Below the pieces are notes generated by a model. The model was not told where the DNA came from. It searched no databases and worked only from the letters and a program-made list of their open reading frames with translations. From Stenotrophomonas sp. 57 (GTDB lineage: Bacteria; Pseudomonadota; Gammaproteobacteria; Xanthomonadales; Xanthomonadaceae), in the NCBI RefSeq assembly GCF_030291075.1, contig NZ_CP127407.1, positions 2,168,001-2,232,000 of the forward strand: a stretch of 64,000 nt of DNA, read 5' to 3'. Below are positions 60,495-64,000 of the stretch, in pieces. A program made the translations under genes and the position numbers. The stretch's first letter is position 1, and every line of letters begins with the position of its first letter.

Positions 60495-61981
60495 GCAGGG
60501 TCTCCGAGGGTGCTGAACGCAGGGCGCCGGTAGGCGGCGTCGATCTCTGCCTGGTAGTGGGCGAGGATGGCCTCGCGACGAATGCGACCATTGGCGGTCA
60601 ACAGGCCGGCGTTCGCACTGAATGGCGCGACGGTGACGTAGCGCGCGATGCGCGCGTAGTCGGGCAGGCCGGCGTTGATGGTGGACAGCGCCGCGTCGAG
60701 CGCGCCGGAGCTCTGCTGCGCGATGCGCGGAACCAGCAATGCCAGGTTGTCGGCCTGCCCTTCCCCCCAGACCAGGGCCTGCGCGATGGCCGGGTGCGAA
60801 AGCAGTTCGCTCTCCACCCATTCGGGCGACACGTTGCGGCCAAATGCAGTGATGAAGACGTTCTTGCGCCGCCCAGTCACATGCACGAAGCCGTCGGCAT
60901 CGATGTGTCCCAGATCACCGGTGCGGATGGGCCCCTCCGGCAGCGACTCACCGCCCAGATACCCCAGTGCACGCGCACCGGACACCACGATTTCTCCGTC
61001 CATGATCTGCACCCGCACGTGCGGCAGGGGTTGCCCCACCGTGCCATCGCGCTGGGCACCAGGACGATTCAGGCACACCACCGACCCGCACTCGGTCAGG
61101 CCGTAGCCTTCGAACACCGGCAGCCCCAGGCGCCGTGCCCGCGACAGAAGACCGGGAGAAACCCGGCCTCCCCCAACGGCCAGGTATCGCAGCGATGCTG
61201 GCAGTTCAGCCCCCTGCTCCCCCGCCATGACCAGGGCCAGGAGTAGCTGCGGCACCAGGATGATGCTCTCGGGGCGGTAACGATTGAGGCAGCTCAGCAG
61301 CGTGCGGACATCCAACCCTGCTGCGCCGGTGTAACCGATCTCCTGCAGGGACGGCAGCGCGATCTCGGCGCCCGACAACAACGCCGCGTACAATCCCGCG
61401 ACGTTCTCCAAGAGCGTCGACAGCGGCATCAGGCACAGATGTCGGCGTGGCGCGATGTCACCTGCGGCATCTGCCAATGACGCGGCGGTGGCCATCAACG
61501 TTCCGGCAGAGAGGCATACGCCGCGCGGGCGCCCTGTGCTGCCCGAGGTGTAGGTCACGCAGGCCGTGCCAAGCGGCAGGGTACTGCCAGCAGGAGCGTA
61601 CAGGCCTAAGCCGTGCGCACTCAGTGTCGGCAACGCCATTGGTGCGGCCGTGATCCCGCACGGCGGCGGCGCGCCCTCCGCCAGCACCAGCAGCTGGGCA
61701 CCGCTGGTCTGCAGTGCGTGCTGCACTTGTTCATCCGAGAAGAAGGTGGGCAACGGTACGTGCACCACTTCGGCAATGCGAAGGGCCAGGTCGAGCACCA
61801 CCCAGTCGGGGCCGTTGTCCAGGCGACTGGCAACGCAGGTGATACCTGTCCGCTGCAGCCACTGTGTCAGTTCCAGTACGCGAGACCGCAGCTCGGACGC
61901 ACTCAGCGTCTCCTGAGCGGTCAGTACTGGCTGGCTATGCTGCTGCAGCAGGCGCAGGACGTGCTGTCCATCAGCACTCAT
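60491..61981 (-). CDS. AMP-dependent acyl-CoA/acyl ligase
   Basis: 496 residues from the ATG at 61981 (ATGA overlap with the preceding gene; the longer upstream frame is inside that gene). ANL family: P-loop TYTSGSTGRPRGVCLS, FEGYGLTECGS, adenylate motif GPIRTGDLGHIDADGFVHVTGRRKN, and C-terminal FSANAGLLTANGRIRREAI with the catalytic Lys position occupied by Arg or shifted. It activates a fatty or similar acid as acyl-AMP. No carrier protein gene is adjacent. Confidence 0.9.
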   Translation of the reverse strand: MSADGQHVLRLLQQHSQPVLTAQETLSASELRSRVLELTQWLQRTGITCVASRLDNGPDWVVLDLALRIAEVVHVPLPTFFSDEQVQHALQTSGAQLLVLAEGAPPPCGITAAPMALPTLSAHGLGLYAPAGSTLPLGTACVTYTSGSTGRPRGVCLSAGTLMATAASLADAAGDIAPRRHLCLMPLSTLLENVAGLYAALLSGAEIALPSLQEIGYTGAAGLDVRTLLSCLNRYRPESIILVPQLLLALVMAGEQGAELPASLRYLAVGGGRVSPGLLSRARRLGLPVFEGYGLTECGSVVCLNRPGAQRDGTVGQPLPHVRVQIMDGEIVVSGARALGYLGGESLPEGPIRTGDLGHIDADGFVHVTGRRKNVFITAFGRNVSPEWVESELLSHPAIAQALVWGEGQADNLALLVPRIAQQSSGALDAALSTINAGLPDYARIARYVTVAPFSANAGLLTANGRIRREAILAHYQAEIDAAYRRPAFSTLGDPA

Positions 61982-62637
61982 CCGGCCACCCCCACGGAAC
62001 TGGCCGCATCCATTGGGTCTATCGAGCAGGCCTTTCCGCCAAGAAAGGCGATGCCTTCGCGGATATCGCCGCACATCACACGCGGTTGCGATTCATAGTA
62101 GCGGCCCCAGTCGCCCGCGCTGTCGCCCATGCGCTCGGCACGCGCGGGCACCAGTTCGAGCGGTGCCAGATGCAGACGGACGAACGCGTTGCGCAGCTGT
62201 TGCGTCGCCACAAACATCACCCAATCTACATCGGCGGCGCGCAGGATCCAGGCCAGCTGCACGATCAGCTCGCGTGCGATGCCCGCCGTCGACGCGGCAA
62301 AGTGGCCCACTTCGGCAATCTGCGCTCGCCGAGGTGCACTGGAAAGGTGCTGCGCCAGCACGGCCTCGACGGGCGCATCCAGATAGTGCTCCACAAACAG
62401 CGGGCCACTGTCTGCGTGTCGAAGCCCGACTGCCGCCACTAGTGCCCCCTGCGTATCGCGGTAGGCCAGTAACTGTGGCATGAAGTCACGGACTTCGGCA
62501 TCGAAGCGCTGACGATAGGTGTCGGCGATGAAGGACTGCACCTGTCCACGTAGCGGATGATCAGGCCCCACGAGGTTGGCTTCCGCGAATCTGCCCGGAT
62601 GCGGGGCCATTGGAATCGGCTGAGGGATCATGTCCAT
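61978..62637 (-). CDS. Thermostable hemolysin family protein (GNAT-like fold)
   Basis: 219 residues. It matches the T_hemolysin family (PF12261) first described in Vibrio: FIADTYRQRFDAEVRDFMPQLLAYRDTQGALVAAVGLRHADSGPLFVEHYLDAPVEAVL, then RAQIAEVGHFAASTAGIARELIVQLAWILRAADVDWVMFVATQQLRNAFVRL. The layout recalls LuxI/GNAT acyltransferases more than a pore-former, so an acyl-transfer role is possible. No signal peptide. First gene of the operon; the CTAA repeats lie just upstream. Confidence 0.88.
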   Translation of the reverse strand: MDMIPQPIPMAPHPGRFAEANLVGPDHPLRGQVQSFIADTYRQRFDAEVRDFMPQLLAYRDTQGALVAAVGLRHADSGPLFVEHYLDAPVEAVLAQHLSSAPRRAQIAEVGHFAASTAGIARELIVQLAWILRAADVDWVMFVATQQLRNAFVRLHLAPLELVPARAERMGDSAGDWGRYYESQPRVMCGDIREGIAFLGGKACSIDPMDAASSVGVAG

Positions 62638-62661
62638 GGGGCACGATCCTGAAGCGCGCCG

Positions 62662-62702
62662 ATTAAGGCGAAATTAGGCCATTGTTAGCCGATCGTTAGG
62701 CA
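62662..62702 (-). promoter_or_regulatory. Four CTAA-type direct repeats at 11-bp spacing (OmpR-family operator)
   Basis: On the minus strand: CCTAAC, GCTAAC, CCTAAT, CTTAAT, each followed by five bases. TTA cores on the plus strand start at 62663, 62674, 62685 and 62696. This is the arrangement of PmrA/QseB boxes (YTTAAK-N5-YTTAAK), here doubled, and lies 25-65 bases before the first gene of an operon that encodes an OmpR-family regulator. Confidence 0.6.
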
Positions 62703-62751
62703 TTTGATCGGATTTCGTTCCCAAGCTCGGTTTCAATACAGGTCTCTTGGA

Positions 62752-63420
62752 CTAGAGAACCAAGGCGAGCGTCAGTGCGACGACCAGTGCCAGCGTCAGC
62801 AGAAACGAGCCAAGTACGAAGCCAAATGCTTGGAGTGGCCCGGTGCCGTTCAATGCTACGAAGGTGCGCGTGCGCGCCCACAAATACCATGCAACTGCCA
62901 GTGCTCCGATCCCCACACCCCAGCGATGCGCAATCTCTCCACCTGCAGAGCCAGCTGCCTGCGAAACTGCAAGCAGAATCACAAATGGGCACGCAATGAA
63001 CGCCTGTATCGAAAAAGGCTCCCGCAGCGTGTCGCGGTTGATGGGCAGGCGCTGTCGCCACAGCGTGCTTAGCGCCGCCCCCAGGGCGAAGATGCAGAAG
63101 GCAGCCGAACGGGTGAGCAGCAGCCCCTGCTCACTCCCAAACAGCAGCTTGCCTACGGGTCCTGATACCGCGAGGGGGGCGGTGCGCGTAGACATTTCCA
63201 ATGCGTGCGCCAGCACCACTGACAGAATCAACATCAGCACAGGGCTGATGGCATCGGCGAATCGTTGTTCCGGATCTTTGGAGAACTCTCGGCGCGTGTA
63301 GTGCGCTACCTCGCCCGGCTGCACCAGCACCCTCCACAGGGTCCGCGGGTAGAACACCAGCCACCCTACGAGTTCATAGAGGAACTCTTCAAGCGATCGC
63401 AGCAGTCTGATGAGATCCAT
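62752..63420 (-). CDS. Inner-membrane hypothetical protein (Yip1/permease-like)
   Basis: 222 residues. A cytosolic start (DLIRLLRSLEEFLYELVGWLVFYPRTLWRVLVQPGEVAHYTRREF) is followed by five hydrophobic segments, the last being FVLGSFLLTLALVVALTLALVL. The phrase 'L...PGE..... REF' ahead of the membrane part resembles Yip1-like or DUF-type permease-fold proteins in this group. No charged pore motif is seen. Function unknown. It is on the same strand as the hemolysin operon, 114 bases upstream of it. Confidence 0.7.
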   Translation of the reverse strand: MDLIRLLRSLEEFLYELVGWLVFYPRTLWRVLVQPGEVAHYTRREFSKDPEQRFADAISPVLMLILSVVLAHALEMSTRTAPLAVSGPVGKLLFGSEQGLLLTRSAAFCIFALGAALSTLWRQRLPINRDTLREPFSIQAFIACPFVILLAVSQAAGSAGGEIAHRWGVGIGALAVAWYLWARTRTFVALNGTGPLQAFGFVLGSFLLTLALVVALTLALVL

Positions 63421-63673
63421 AAGAGCCCCGGGTCAAATGGTTGAAGGTGAGCTTACTCTCCCTGCCGCCCGGGGACGAATGGAGTTCAGCTGTCGGCCAA
63501 ACCATTGCGTTAAGCCTTGCTGAGTCGAGTCCCCGCCAGGACATTCGCACCGGCACCAACGGGTGAAGTCAATTTGAGGATTCTTAACAATTTATGCTGT
63601 ACGCTGGCCGCACTTGGCTCCTCTTGGGCGCGAATCCTTCGCCTCCGTGTCTAGCCCCTGACCGGCACGACAC

Positions 63674-63973
63674 ATGACCTATCCAGCTGCTTTTCGGATC
63701 CTGAGGATCCGTCCTTTGCTGCGCCTCAACGGAATGATCGAGCGCGTCGAGACGCTTCAGGCCAAGTGCGGCGCATGTGGGGACGAGTCACGCATGTTCC
63801 GGGGATGCGGACTTGTCGATGTAGATGGTGGCGTCGAACTGACTTGCCCAGCCTGCAGGGTGACAGGGTTCTTGTCCACTGACCGGACATGGAGTCTCTG
63901 GGGGGAACAGATGAGGCAAGACAGGGTGCTGGCGCTGGCAGGGCTGACGCCAGACGATCTGGATCTGATTTAG
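63674..63973 (+). CDS. Small zinc-ribbon hypothetical protein
   Basis: 99 residues. CGACG (residues ~33-36) and CPACR (~59-62) form a CxxC...CxxC zinc ribbon. The C-terminal DRVLALAGLTPDDLDLI is a predicted helix. The ATG at 63674 starts an Arg-rich N-terminus; MIERVETLQAKCG (63734) is an alternative start. No signal peptide or known family. The 253 bases upstream (63421-63673) hold no gene; an AT-rich stretch near 63570-63600 (gattcttaacaatttatgc) probably contains its promoter. Confidence 0.55.
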   Translation: MTYPAAFRILRIRPLLRLNGMIERVETLQAKCGACGDESRMFRGCGLVDVDGGVELTCPACRVTGFLSTDRTWSLWGEQMRQDRVLALAGLTPDDLDLI

Positions 63974-64000
63974 GTCCGGGTTCACCTCTTGGTACCCGCG

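Noticed and set aside
61978-62637. Thermostable hemolysin treated as a pore-forming toxin
   Set aside because: No signal peptide or amphipathic pore segment; the operon partners are metabolic enzymes, so the family name is kept without asserting toxin function.

Overview
The window is high-GC proteobacterial chromosome and reads as Stenotrophomonas (S. maltophilia complex) or a close Xanthomonadaceae relative. The evidence is very high G/C at third codon positions, many SMAG-type palindromes beginning with GTAG, and familiar gene pairs (lolA-rarA, a hemin uptake operon, a bacteriophytochrome operon, an ECF sigma/ChrR module). No rRNA, tRNA, CRISPR array or intact insertion sequence was found.

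Layout. 0-10.6 kb is housekeeping: a zinc-ribbon protein cut by the window edge, a FemAB-like acyltransferase, trxB, ftsK, a DUF3857/transglutaminase protein, lolA, rarA and a DUF805 membrane protein. 10.7-16.8 kb holds a Fur-box-preceded iron/hemin uptake operon (esterase, YncE-like beta-propeller, hmuT, hmuU, hmuV). 16.8-19.5 kb has small exported or unknown proteins, including a tandem paralogue pair. 19.5-22.0 kb holds an EF-G paralogue behind an elaborate leader with two candidate upstream peptides and stacked hairpins. 22.2-29.3 kb carries an AT-hook-like protein, a SapC-family protein, a BvgS/EvgS-like hybrid kinase with its NarL-type regulator, and two ABC permeases with no ATPase.

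30.0-40.2 kb is a coherent stress and lipid module. An eight-gene operon (acyl desaturase, FAD oxidoreductase, DUF1365, cyclopropane-synthase-like methyltransferase, DUF2878, DUF1295, a second methyltransferase, lipocalin) and an exported protein converge on an ECF sigma/ChrR anti-sigma pair. A shared promoter-like motif, (T/C)GCATCC-N16-CGTA, sits in front of all three transcription units. 40.2-48.7 kb holds a bacteriophytochrome, a single-domain response regulator and a hybrid kinase, then TspO and a large AsmA-like protein.

Near 50.7 kb lies a sequence almost identical to the E. coli XerCD dif site. GGGNAGGG (KOPS-like) octamers change strand there, so this is probably the chromosome terminus. 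The dif site is flanked by a frameshifted 7TM receptor-like gene, two tiny phage-like ORFs (one with an intrinsic terminator written into its coding sequence) and a low-GC membrane-protein gene, which suggests a decayed dif-integrated element.

52-64 kb has an outer-membrane porin-like protein, a GGDEF and an EAL protein, then a seven-gene minus-strand operon: thermostable-hemolysin family protein, AMP-dependent acyl ligase, heme-oxygenase-like diiron oxidase, SDR, TPR protein, and a QseBC/PmrAB-like two-component pair. Four CTAA direct repeats at exact 11-bp spacing precede it. This looks like a self-regulated, incompletely described fatty-acid-derived pathway. All functional calls come from reading translations and motifs; no database search was run.
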